In this document: one piece after another, positions 13,501 to 22,655 of the stretch
Position numbering within the stretch: the first letter of the stretch is position 1
Layout of the letters: each line of letters opens with the position of its first letter
NCBI GenBank assembly: GCA_013396525.1
Contig: VWYX01000380.1
Coordinates: 308,788-372,787 of the forward strand
DNA length: 64,000 nt
Source: Chaetorhynchus papuensis
Taxonomy: Eukaryota > Chordata > Aves > Passeriformes > Rhipiduridae
Direction of reading: 5' to 3'
Notes under the pieces: generated by a model
The model's database searches: none
Told to the model about the DNA's origin: nothing
The model's input: only the letters and a program-made list of their open reading frames with translations
Position numbers and translations under genes: made by a program

Positions 13501-16500
13501 TGGGGAATTTGCCTCCTTGGAAGCAAATAATGAAGACTCCCGTCCCCGCAGTGGGGATGGACAACTGGAGCTGGAGAAGGGCCCAGCTCTGCCCCCTCTT
13601 ACTGGGCACAACAGGTGTGAGCAAGGGCAGGGTTAACTGCAGGGGATGCTTGTGTCTATAGCCCCATTTATATCGGCTCAAATCGAAGGGGAGAACTACA
13701 GCCAGAGAGCCAGTTCCTCACCCACTCCTCTGCTGCCATGACAGCTCATGGAGTACTCCTAGAGGCTCTACTGCACAGCTTCCTCCCATCCATGACACGA
13801 GTGCAGTGGCCTTGGCTTGCAGGCCTGCCACTGGTGCTGGGACTGGGGGCTGCCAGGCATGGTCTGGCTGTGGTGTGTGAGGGCCAGAGGTGTCCCGTCT
13901 GCCAGAGATACAGCTGCACAGCTGTTCTCATGCATGGGGCACAGCTTTCCCCCCACCCCCGGCCTCTCTGGGAGTGTGGGCAGCCCTGCTGCTGAAAAAG
14001 TGTGAGCCCCACCCTGAAAAATCAGGAGATTGGCCTAAAAGCCAAGAGATTTTTATTTTTTTTTCCAAAAATACACATTGTGTTCTTTCTAATTTGGTTT
14101 GGTTTTTGAGCACTGCAGTGGGACACTCTGTGCTTCTCTCCACATGTACAGGGAGCAAAACAGGATTTGGAAAGGGATAAAGCTGGGATTCTCCTGCAAT
14201 CTCCTGATACCAGGACCTGGCATTTTATGAAAGCTCAAACATACTTGTGTAAAACAGTCAGTGCTCCCAGAGGGAAAGTCAGCAATAGGCTCAGTTTCAG
14301 TAATATGCAACTCTTGGGAACTGTGCGCTCTGTAGTCTCCCTCATCCCAGATTCCTTCACCAGCTCAGTGAAGGGTTCAGTAGCTCTTGGTAACACCTAC
14401 CACCATTTTGTGTTATGTGTGCAGGTGCCCATGAACAGTTAAATGGGGCAGAGAGACCTTAGCATGTGTTCCAACCAGGGCAGTCAGAGAATGAATTAAT
14501 TGCTGAACTCAAGATTTGGCTTTGCCTACATCCCTCTGCAGAATTTGCCAAGACTGAAGAAGCTCAAGGGGATCACAACTGTTTCTTATTTCTCTCTTTA
14601 CCACAGTTTGGGGCACAGGTCAAGCTTCAGAGTGTGTGCCTCTGAGTGAACTGGGAGCAGGCAAGCCTGTGCTAAAGGGCTGACATGTCTACAAAGTTCA
14701 GCCTCCATGCCAGAGCTTGGCTTTCATGGTATCCTGGCTCTCCACTGCTCTGGGCATTGACTGGCTGGGCTTTGAGGCACCCAGGAGTCCTAAATTAATG
14801 GGTCATTCGTAACAGTGGGTAGGTGCAGTTGAAGGTGGTGGTGGGCCCACTGATAAGACCCTTTTTTTTTTGTTTCTTGTTTCCCAAGCCCGTTTGGTCA
14901 GAGAACTTAAGCAATATACAGCAAAGGGGAGATGCTTGCTTTCAGAAGAAGGGAAAATCAGGGTAAAATATGAAGTGGGTAGTGGTATTCTTGGCTCACT
15001 TACTGGCTTCTACCTCCTTATTAAGTTTTGATATGCGTTGTTTCCTATCACAGGACTCTGCTCCAGCAGTTACAGAAGCTTCAGGCTCTGGTAGCTGGGA
15101 AAGTCTCCAGACCTTATAAAATGGCTTCCACGCAGACTGGGACCTGTCTAATGGTATAAGCTTTATTTCCATCTTCCTTATTGGCCATGCTTCTCCAGAC
15201 AGCTTTGCTGATTGCCTGTCTCTGCCCTCTTCCCTGCTGCCCAGCTCTGTTGTCAGTCACATCTGCTCTTTCCTTTTGTGTTACAGTCACCAGAGCTGGG
15301 TCCTGTGTCATACATACATACATCAGTTGTTCATGCAACAACATTAGAATAATTCCTGCACTTTCACTGCCTTGTTCTTTGGGCAAAACAGCACTTTGTT
15401 TGCTTTTCATTAGCTATTAGCCATTCAGCAAAAATCTTCAATGAGCTTCCATTGTAATGGGCAGAGTTTTCTTTTGCTGAGCTGGTAATGCTTAATGTTT
15501 AACTCAGCAGGGCAGAGGAACAGTCCAAGTATTCATCCCAGTGGGCATTACCTTGTGTTTATCAGCAAGAAATGGCATCTGTTCTTGCTATGCCTGCACA
15601 TTAGGCTTTGTTAAATCCAGCTGGAATTCACTTTGTTTGTCCTTTTGACTAACCATAATAATTTGGGGTTGTCTGTTGTTTTGGTAATCCCTGTTTGCCT
15701 CATAGTGGAGGATCATGGTTAATAAATATTGGCTTCATTGATGAGTTTTAGGGCATGCCAGCGTGTAGCCATAAGTAGAGTCAATTGCTTATTCTTCATC
15801 TCATTTTTTTTGCCAGGAGGAAAGTTTCTGATCCACGGTAAAAATATAATCTTCACCCCTGTGATGTCTTTGCAGGATTGGCATAGTAGCTGCTCGTGAC
15901 AAATTTGTCAGTTAGTTATCTATATCTGGTTATGTCTTCTGTACTGTTAGCAGTCACAAAATGCAAACAGATGGTGAGGTACTTGCCCCACTTTCTCAGC
16001 ACCCTCAGTGTCCTGAGGGATTGTTTTCTGGTCCTGGTTCAATGAGTTTCCTTGGTTCCAGAGCCCTGGCTCTGTAATTTCAAGCACTTCCTCCTTTCAA
16101 AATCTGCTCAAACTTTCGCTACTCTTTGCTGCCCCCATGTCAGACCAGCTTTTAATGACTGACTATTTTTTTCTCTGCTCTCTGTCTTCATTCCCAAGTT
16201 CTTTCCACATTTTTGGGTGTGACCCAGCTGAGCCCAGTGACTCATTGCTCCTTAATGCAGCAGCTCATCAGAGCACCCCTGGCTCCAGCAATTCTTCAGT
16301 GCTACTACCTGGAATAAACAACTCTAGAAGAGGTGCCTTCCCCTGTGCTACAGGCTGATAAAATATCTAATTCAGCTTCCCAACAATGTCTTATCTCCTT
16401 GCTGCTCTCTTTGTTGCAGGCATCCCAGCCCACACACCCACTCTCTCAGACTTCCTAGCTTTGAAGCATTTCAAGAATTTGTAATTTGCTTTTCTATCTT

Positions 16501-19500
16501 TGACCAGTTCCTTTCATAAGCCTCTGAGTTCTCATTTTCCATTTTCAAATGCAGCATTCCTTATCATGACAGATACGTAGAATCATCGTGTCTTGCAGCA
16601 TGGGAGTGGAGCAGGCTACCCTTCTTTAGCTGTGTGTCATTGCTGCTGGATATTTGTACTGCCAGCTCTTGAAGGCCTCCGGTGGTGAGCAGTCCTCAGC
16701 CTTCTCCGGGAAACCATTCCAGTGCTATGTTATCTCTCCCAGATAAAGCTTTCTTACTATCCCATTTCACTCTTCCTTGCAACAGATTAAGCCTATTAGA
16801 ACTTCTTCTGCCCATTGTAAGCAAGATCTGTTTATTCTCCCTTTGTGCAGCTGCATTTTACATATTAGAAAAATCTTGTTTTCAAGCAACTCCCTTCAGT
16901 CTGCTCTGCTAAATCACCGTAATTTCTTCAGTCTTCCCTTGCAGGCTGAGTTACTGAATCACTGCTTGTTCCCAGAGCTCTCTACCAGACTTTCTCCAAT
17001 GGCCCTGCATCTTCTTGGAAGTATAGGGCCCAAAGCTGGCCATAGTGTTATACCTGAAGGCCAGTACAAATCCAACCAGAAAGCCTGTTCATAATTCTTG
17101 GGCTGAAATTTGCCCTTTGCAAAGTGACACTGACTTGGACCCATCTTATGCATCAGTTTAACTCCCAGATCCTCTTGTGCAGAACAGCTGAAACACGTAG
17201 CCACGGATGTATTTCCCCTGTCCACCTCAGAGGTCTCAGCAGGTCTCCACATTGGTCTGTATAGATCTTCTCACTGTTCTCTTGGACCACTTCTTCCCAT
17301 GGTCAAGATCATTCTGAATTTGAATGCTGACCAAAAGCTAGTCTGCTTGTAGTCTCTCTCGTCTGCAGATTTGATACAGTCCATCATTTAAGTCAAGCTT
17401 AAAAATGCTGAATCTTGCCAGATCCATAACAGATCTCTCTGCTACTCCATCTGCTACTTCCTCACAGTTTGACAGTGAACCATTTGATAAATACACTCAT
17501 GGTATGTCTTTTTTTTTATTAATTTTGCCTCCACCTTTCCACATGGTTTTCCAGTAGTTTTCCCTAGCTTAATTTCCCTCAAGAGGTCAAATAATGAGAT
17601 GATCAAAAGCTGACTTAAATGTTACACAGAATCCAGCCAAGAGTTATTAAGTATTGGAGAGTTTGAACTGGAAGTGAATCAGAGCATCAGAGTTAACCTG
17701 AACCAGAGTAAAAACAGTGCTGTTTTGCAAAGCCCCATTTGAAAGCCATGTTGAAGCAACATGTTAAGTATACTGCTCTTTCTCAGCCCAAAAAAGCCTG
17801 CTTTGTTTTAGAAGGAAAGAACAGACTTTATAGGGCTGGCTCCCTTTTCTCCAAGTTGTGTGTTTTGCTGTGATAATTCCAAGCAACATCTATTCAGAAT
17901 TTATTTTTTCCTCTGTTTTTGTGGAATAAGGATTCTAAATGCCTCATGTGCCTGGTATGACATGCTTAGACAGCATCTATGCTGTCTTCATTTAATGTCC
18001 TTACTTTAAAACCAGCCATGAAGAGTTTGGTCAATTAAAATCTCTCTTTACATAACATAGTATCCCCATGTTATTCAATCTTCCACATCTCCTGGAATCC
18101 ACTGGTGGTCAAAATTACCTTGATGTACCAGCTTCTGTGCGTTACTTAGGCACGGGTATTCCGAAATAGGTGACTTCTGAAAAGCAGTCAAGCAGTTGCT
18201 GGCTGTCCCCACAGGTGTCCACCCAGGTCAGATTTGCTAGTTTATACATAGGTAGTAGAAATCACCCAGAGATGCACTGCCTCTTTGGCTGCTCAGTCTG
18301 AGCACTGAGCTGGCAGCAGGTAGTTACAGACCATGCATAGTGCATGAGTGTTCAATAAGTTGGCTCTGTTCCATTTCCCATGTGCCCTTTCTTGCTCTGT
18401 ACTGGCAGTTCCCGAAGCTCTATAGAGTCCCTTACGATCAGCACTGGCATTTCACTCTGAAGCTTTACTGTTACGGCAGAATTTCCAGATAGGTCCAGGC
18501 CTGCCTGAGGGGGATTTCAGGGGAGATTTCACATACCTCTCTCCTGTTATCACTGCCTAATAGCTCTGACTGGTCTGCCTGATAGCAGAAGGCACTGACA
18601 CATGGTCCTGCATATCTACACGTCAAGCATAAATTTAACCCTTTCCTAGAATTCGAGGTCTTTACTATCAGGTATTAGGCAGCTGCAGTTCTGCTGTCAT
18701 TTCTGTCCTTGCATGCATAGTAGCTTCACTTTGCTATGTGTGTGGTACCTCCCAGATTTCTCCCTGTGGGTTTGTTTTCTTTACAGCCCACAACAGCTCC
18801 TGCTAAGCCAATGGTCAGGTTCCCTTTGGTCAAGGCAGAGTTTGTCTCTTCTGTTGAGTGTCCCTTTTTTTCCAGCTTGTTTCTCAGCTATGCCTTCCAC
18901 TATCTCTCCTCAATAGGATGGGCAAGTTCTCACAATTGAACCGGAAATATTCCAAATAAAGCAACAAGAGGAAGTTTCTGACTTCCCTTCTTGAATGTGC
19001 AACAGAGATTAGTACAGCAAGCCCCTTCCCTCACTGGGTGACCACAGGTACCCAGCTGTCAGCCTGACCAGATCTTCTTACACAGCTTCACGTTGGCGTG
19101 CTGTGAGGGGAGTGTTTCTTCATGGCTGGTGGCACTGACTCTGTGCTGATCTCCTTTCTAGGTGCTGGCACTCTGCTTCGTTCTGATCCTGGGATCCCTG
19201 ATGCCCTGTCTCCCTGAATTCTCTTCAGCATCACAGACAGTGAAAGCAACACCAGCACCAGACATTTACACAACTAGTAAGAGTGAGTCTAACATGGTTC
19301 CTCCATGTCAACTTGTCAAACCATTTCCAGCTCTTCTCTCGACACTCCCTGATCAGGCATGGCATCCTCGCCTCTGTGCCTACCCCATATGCTGGGACTG
19401 TGGCGAGGGAAGATTCCTAATCTGTCGGTGGTACAAACTCTCATAACAGCTCCTTGTTGGGCCTGTTGTCATTCTGTGCTAACCGTTGTCCCAAAACATG

Positions 19501-20402
19501 ACAAGTGTCAAAGGAAGGAACATGAAGGAAAAGTCCCAGGGAAAACTGGTTGTCTTCTGAAGAGGCTGTGTGTCCAGGGGGGCATTTGCTTCCCGAAGCT
19601 GGGGGGAGGAGGGTATCCTGCACAGTTACACATGGACAAAGCTGGGTGAATGTGTGCTGGAACCACCATCATGACCCACACCCATTGCAAGAGACCTTGT
19701 CCTCATTGTTAACCAATGCTCTCCTTTTTTCCAGTTCAGTCACGGAGCCTCCTTTTCTATGATGAGGGTGCTGGCTCCTTAGAAGAGAGCTATAGCTCCT
19801 TCCTAACCATGGACCATCCTGAGGGGTGGGAGGCCAAAAAAAGGCAGTCTGAGGAGGGAAGGCCTCATCTGGCCAGGACACATGAGACAACTAAATATCT
19901 GAGCAAAACCCAGGGCGGTCCTGACCAGAACCAAACTGACCCAACTCTCAGCCACCTCAAAGAGCAATTCCATGAGAGGTAAGTAGGTGGGGCCACCTTC
20001 TGAGCCCAAAACACAGCATGGTGTCTGGGGGTAAGCAGCAGGCGTGTCCGTCCCCTCTGCTGCAAGCTAAGGACAGCCGAGCCGCCCAGGACAGGCAGTC
20101 AGCTAAGAGCACTGGCTGGAGGACGCCAGTGCTGGCAGGAACAAGTTCATTTTCTAGAGCAAAAGTTCATCCATAAAGCAGCGTCCCACTTGTATAAAGA
20201 TGTGGAGGACTGGATGACTCACGTGGTCCCAGATTTGCATTCCATTTAGTGCCCTGGGGAAGGGGTTCATCCTGGTCAGAGCAAGCTAGCTGGGCACACA
20301 GAGGTGAATTTGCATAGGAGGCTACAATGAACCTTGACTGATGCCTTGTCTTTTCTTTTCCTCAGGGAGACAAGCTCCAGTGAGACAACAGAATTCTTGT
20401 AG
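1365..20402 (+). CDS. CREB3L1: CREB3L1 (OASIS), membrane-bound bZIP transcription factor; exon 2 to stop, 5' partial
   Basis: Spliced CDS of eleven exons: 1365-1593, 6303-6463, 8031-8109, 9020-9180, 9822-9971, 10756-10814, 12676-12744, 15054-15153, 19162-19282, 19735-19978 and 20366-20402. All have AG/GT borders and matching phases, giving 469 residues and a TAG stop. Human CREB3L1 is 519 residues; about 34 N-terminal residues are missing because coding exon 1 lies before the window. In window numbering the order is an acidic activation region (1-76), a proline and serine rich linker with the LVQMPPTPPSSHGSDSDGS block, a basic region and leucine zipper (about 247-315), a transmembrane segment (about 337-354) and a lumenal tail. 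An R-S-L-L site-1 protease motif is at 380-383. The family protein sits in the ER membrane, is cut in the Golgi by S1P and S2P, and its N-terminal part enters the nucleus to activate secretory and collagen genes. Near-identity to the mammalian protein through the bZIP makes the call very secure. Confidence 0.97.
1594..6302 (+). other. CREB3L1: CREB3L1 intron 2
   Basis: Intron of 4.7 kb with a gtgagc donor and a tgcatgtttcag acceptor. Many short open frames on both strands look like chance frames. A short purine repeat (gggaaagggaaagg) lies near 5291. No transposon or exon was recognised. Confidence 0.8.
6303..6463 (+). CDS. CREB3L1: CREB3L1 exon 3
   Basis: Enters in phase 1 and leaves in phase 0. 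It holds the conserved KLCSIMVKQEQ motif, a sumoylation-like V-K-Q-E context, then a leucine and proline rich linker that is shorter than the alanine-rich human one. Length difference here accounts for much of the roughly 16-residue gap from the human protein. The frame stays open for 78 bases past the donor, but gtgagc after GAG is a good splice site and fits the next exon. Confidence 0.94.
6464..8030 (+). other. CREB3L1: CREB3L1 intron 3
   Basis: Intron of 1.57 kb ending in ctgcttctcttccacag. Nothing was recognised beyond chance open frames. Confidence 0.8.
8031..8109 (+). CDS. CREB3L1: CREB3L1 exon 4
   Basis: Short exon of 79 bases, phase 0 in and phase 1 out. It encodes the VIKAEPKEVNQFL block, nearly the same as human VIKAEPLEVNQFL, which contains a second sumoylation-type I-K-A-E site. 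Bounded by tcttccacag and gtaaga. Confidence 0.95.
8110..9019 (+). other. CREB3L1: CREB3L1 intron 4
   Basis: Intron of 0.9 kb between gtaaga and atttctcag. No repeat or further exon was seen. Confidence 0.8.
9020..9180 (+). CDS. CREB3L1: CREB3L1 exon 5: Ser/Pro-rich linker
   Basis: Phase 1 in, phase 0 out. It encodes DDLVQMPPTPPSSHGSDSDG followed by a serine and proline rich run ending LLTAPH. The stretch is almost identical in mammals and precedes the bZIP. PPTPPSSHGSDSDGS resembles a phosphodegron or phosphorylation cluster (inference). Confidence 0.96.
9181..9821 (+). other. CREB3L1: CREB3L1 intron 5
   Basis: Intron of 641 bases with donor gtaagg and acceptor gtgtgtttcag. The frame reads on from exon 5 for over 200 bases, so retention would add residues, but the splice signals are strong. 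Nothing else was recognised. Confidence 0.8.
9822..9971 (+). CDS. CREB3L1: CREB3L1 exon 6: pre-basic and start of basic region
   Basis: Fifty codons in phase 0. It includes LLLTEEEKRTLIAEGYPIP and [20 protein letters not shown], the CREB3-family block just before and within the DNA-binding basic region. It is essentially invariant relative to human CREB3L1. Confidence 0.97.
9972..10755 (+). other. CREB3L1: CREB3L1 intron 6
   Basis: Intron of 784 bases. The donor gtgact is weak at +4 to +6, while the acceptor ccccctcacag is good. No repeat or RNA was recognised. Confidence 0.8.
10756..10814 (+). CDS. CREB3L1: CREB3L1 exon 7: basic region core
   Basis: 59 bases, phase 0 in and phase 2 out, encoding ISAQESRRKKKEYVECLEK. 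The asparagine before this exon together with SAQESRRKKKEY forms the DNA-contact helix of the OASIS family. The donor is gtaagt. Confidence 0.97.
10815..12675 (+). other. CREB3L1: CREB3L1 intron 7
   Basis: Intron of 1.86 kb. A run of about 17 T followed by ccatag (11908-11930) imitates a splice acceptor but leads into no conserved frame. A small CpG-richer patch lies at about 12080-12290. No transposon was recognised. Confidence 0.75.
12676..12744 (+). CDS. CREB3L1: CREB3L1 exon 8: leucine zipper
   Basis: 69 bases starting with one base that completes a Lys codon, then VETYTTENNELWKKVETLEN. The heptad Leu positions (C-L-E-K, E-L-W, T-L-E-N) continue the zipper from exon 7. It ends in phase 2 at gtaaga. 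It differs from human only in a few zipper-surface residues. Confidence 0.96.
12745..15053 (+). other. CREB3L1: CREB3L1 intron 8
   Basis: Intron of 2.3 kb between gtaaga and tatcacag. It has short T-rich runs near 14050 and 14861. No recognisable transposon or gene was seen. Confidence 0.75.
15054..15153 (+). CDS. CREB3L1: CREB3L1 exon 9: end of zipper to membrane-proximal segment
   Basis: 100 bases, phase 2 in and phase 0 out. It encodes TLLQQLQKLQALV, the last zipper heptads, then a basic stretch and KMASTQTGTCLM leading into the membrane segment. Human has the matching KMAATQTGTCLM. Confidence 0.96.
15154..19161 (+). other. CREB3L1: CREB3L1 intron 9
   Basis: The largest CREB3L1 intron here (4.0 kb). 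About 1.1 kb in its middle resembles an ancient CR1/L3-type LINE in reverse orientation, annotated separately. A short CATA run is at about 15308-15323. The rest shows nothing I can name. Confidence 0.75.
16560..17640 (-). mobile_element. Ancient CR1/L3-like LINE remnant
   Basis: Read on the + strand, this stretch follows, with heavy decay, the antisense layout remembered for CR1/L3-type elements. A block like the one for accuracy-of-product (gggcccaaagctggccatag, about 17027) is followed by an upper-case-free Leu-rich part, a tgcagatttgataca block (about 17367) and a catttgataaatacactc block (about 17482). Many indels show it is old and dead. The call rests on recalled consensus rather than alignment, so the ends are approximate. 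Confidence 0.5.
19162..19282 (+). CDS. CREB3L1: CREB3L1 exon 10: transmembrane segment
   Basis: Encodes VLALCFVLILGSLMPCLPEF, the single membrane-spanning helix, with the P-C-L-P motif linked to site-2 proteolysis in the family. Two donors are possible, gtaaga at 19277 and gtgagt at 19283; both leave phase 1. I chose 19283 because it keeps the same number of residues as human between the Y-T and S-R-S-L-L landmarks and is the stronger site. Confidence 0.93.
19283..19734 (+). other. CREB3L1: CREB3L1 intron 10
   Basis: Intron of 452 bases with donor gtgagt and acceptor ctcctttttt ccag. Nothing else was recognised. Confidence 0.8.
19735..19978 (+). CDS. CREB3L1: CREB3L1 exon 11: lumenal region with S1P site
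   Basis: Phase 1 in, phase 2 out. It begins with Q-S-R-S-L-L-F-Y-D-E-G-A-G, matching the human site-1 protease motif R-S-L-L. Lower down is THETTKYLS, also conserved, then a divergent hydrophilic stretch. This is the ER-lumenal part that is removed by proteolysis. The tail differs more from human than the bZIP does. Confidence 0.95.
19979..20365 (+). other. CREB3L1: CREB3L1 intron 11
   Basis: Intron of 387 bases, donor gtaagt, acceptor cttttcctcag. Nothing else was recognised. Confidence 0.8.
20366..20402 (+). CDS. CREB3L1: CREB3L1 exon 12: C-terminal residues and stop
   Basis: One base completes an Arg codon, then ETSSSETTEFL and TAG. The human end is different in sequence and slightly longer, so this lumenal tail is weakly conserved. 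Phase agreement and the clear acceptor support it. Confidence 0.9.
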
Positions 20403-22537
20403 CAGCTGCTGGACCTCAAGGCCTCATCTGTCTGATTGCAGGATTCCCTCCTCACCAAGCAACTGAGGGGACTTGGCAGGAGAGGACACTGCATTTAGAC
20501 ACTCCTAAACTGGCCTTGGGTTCAGCTCCTCCCCTTCCCCATCGTCCCCATTAGTGCTGATCTCTCTGAGGGGAGTCACAGGACTGCCAGAACCAGCAAT
20601 AAGTGTCTGGAGAAGCCTTGAGACTCCCTCTTCTCCTGGCCTTGCCTCCTGCTTAAATGAGCACTACCCTATGGATGTGGGCTCACCTTGAAGTGGAGGG
20701 AGATCAGGGGAAGCCCACAAACTATTCAGCTCACTCCCCAAAGCCTCCAGCCTAAGGGGGCTGTCCCCACATGTGTACCCCTTGGCTACATCAGACGCAC
20801 CTGAAGGAGAGAGAAAGTGCTGGATTTACTGTCCTGCCTGAGGGTTTTAGGAGTGGGTGATGCTGGTGCTGGAGAGATGGCTCTGGAGAGTTTGAGCTCA
20901 TTCCTTGCCCTCCATATGTTAGTATATTTCTGCTTCCATTGAGAGAAAACCTAGTTCTTCCTTGCTCTAGTTTTATCTTGATGGACATGCCTACGTAACT
21001 TCAACACCAACTATCTGCAAAGGTCTGCACACAAACGGAGTGGGGGAGAGAGATCCCAGACAGATAAATCACCATAAAAATTAGCCAGCAGCATCTGGGT
21101 GACCAGAGCTCTGAAAGAGAGAACAACTTTCCCTCACAACCCACTTTTCCCCACCCTCAGCACCCCAGTTTTGGCAGGGGTGATATTTTTCTTTCTGTTC
21201 CTAGCTTGGGCCCTACAGTGCAGTGCTAACCAGGTCAGTGGACTTCTCACTTTCCATTCTGCATGCCTCCCCCTTTGAGAGTGAGTGAGAGAAACACATT
21301 CCCATAACCCAACCCCCATCCCAGCTCTCCATCCCTGATTCTGCTTCATGACAAATGGGGTTTTCCTAGGAACCAGCAGGGAGAGCTAAGCAACCCATTG
21401 GAGGGCTGTCAGATTAGCCATCATTCCCCTCACATCCTCTGTGTGCACAATAGTGTTGTGAAAGCCACTGAGGACATACTGGCATTTCTGGAGACAGGTA
21501 CATCTATCAGGAAAGAGGTGGCATGTTGGAATTGGCCAGGGCCACCAAAGACAGTTTTAGACCTCTTCTTTGTAAATGCTGACACCAAAGGTAGCAAACT
21601 CTTGCCATACCATCTCTCAGGCTTGCCATGCTTGGTGTTGAAGTGACCTCATCTCAAGCCTATGCCATCATCTTTAGCACCCAGACGCCCATTTCTGACC
21701 CTTCTTCCTCTCCAGCAAAAGGCCTGCAAAAAGGCTGAAGTGTCTCCTCACTCCATTCCCTCAGCTGCCATTTGATGGAAGGACAATGTGGGACACGAGT
21801 GTCAGAGATTTGGGATGTGGCAGTTTGCCCCATGTGTAACACGGGAGTCCCTGTGCACTCTGCCAGGTCTCACAGCAGGCTCCTCTTCTGCTTGTTTCTC
21901 ATCAAGCACCCTGGACTCACTCTGCACTGCCCCAGCCTCTCCTCTTCCCCCAGGCCGGGAGTGGAGAATGCTCCCTGTAGAGGAAGGATGGGATGGCTCT
22001 TGCTCAAGAACTGAGAGAATTGAGGGAAGGGCCCTCACATCCTTCTGTTCTCCCTTTTGAAAATTGGTTTTGCCCCTCAAAGTCATTTAGGAAAATCTGG
22101 ACACAGCTAGCTGCAACCGTGCATGCGTGGCCAGTGGGGTGATGAAGAGGAAGGCTTTCAGCACAGCTCTGCTCTCCCCACAGGACCCGCTGGTCACCAG
22201 ATACCACTGCACTCCCCATCTTCCACCTCCACCCCAGCACAAAGAACCACTGCCGGGTCCAAGCACGCCCTCCTCCCCTCCAACACTTCACTGAGCATGT
22301 CCCCATGCCTCCCACTCCCACCGTTGTACAGAGATCAAGAGCAGAACTCGTTTGTACATAATGAAACTTATTTTGTATTATTGCCGATCCCTTAAGATAT
22401 TGTATTTTGGAGACTCTCAGATCCTATTTTCAGTATTGTATTTTATTAAGAATTAGTGCGGGCTTGGCATCTATGAACTTCTTTCTTGTAGCAGCTCACT
22501 TTCCACTTGTACTCCAGCAGCTGCTTCTTCCCTCTTA

Positions 22538-22575
22538 GTTTTTTTTGTGGTTTTTGTTTTGTTTTGTTTTGTTTT
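22538..22575 (+). repeat. T-rich (TTTTG)n microsatellite
   Basis: About 38 bases of T runs broken by single G, ending in four TTTTG-like units. It lies within the predicted 3' UTR upstream of the AATAAA cluster. Confidence 0.8.
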
Positions 22576-22631
22576 CAAGCCATCCTTACTCTTCCTTCTA
22601 TCAATTGCTCTGCATTTGCTTTATGAAGCAA

Positions 22632-22648
22632 AATAAAAATAAAATAAA
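22632..22648 (+). terminator. CREB3L1: Poly(A) signal cluster of CREB3L1
   Basis: Three nearby AATAAA hexamers occur in aaataaaaataaaataaaa. A cleavage site some 10-30 bases later is expected. Confidence 0.6.
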
Positions 22649-22655
22649 AAGATGC

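Larger units (their letters stand above)
20403..22655 (+). other. CREB3L1: CREB3L1 3' UTR
   Basis: About 2.25 kb follow the stop without another gene. An AT-rich block at about 22350-22460 looks like a conserved UTR end and includes an exact Pumilio-type UGUANAUA motif (tgtacata, 22353-22360). The first overlapping AATAAA cluster is at 22632-22648, so the poly(A) site is probably just after it. The end is inferred; an earlier site after the AT-rich block is possible. Confidence 0.65.

Noticed and set aside
19277..19282. Alternative donor gtaaga for CREB3L1 exon 10
   Set aside because: It is in phase but would remove two residues relative to human; the gtgagt donor at 19283 is stronger and keeps the length.
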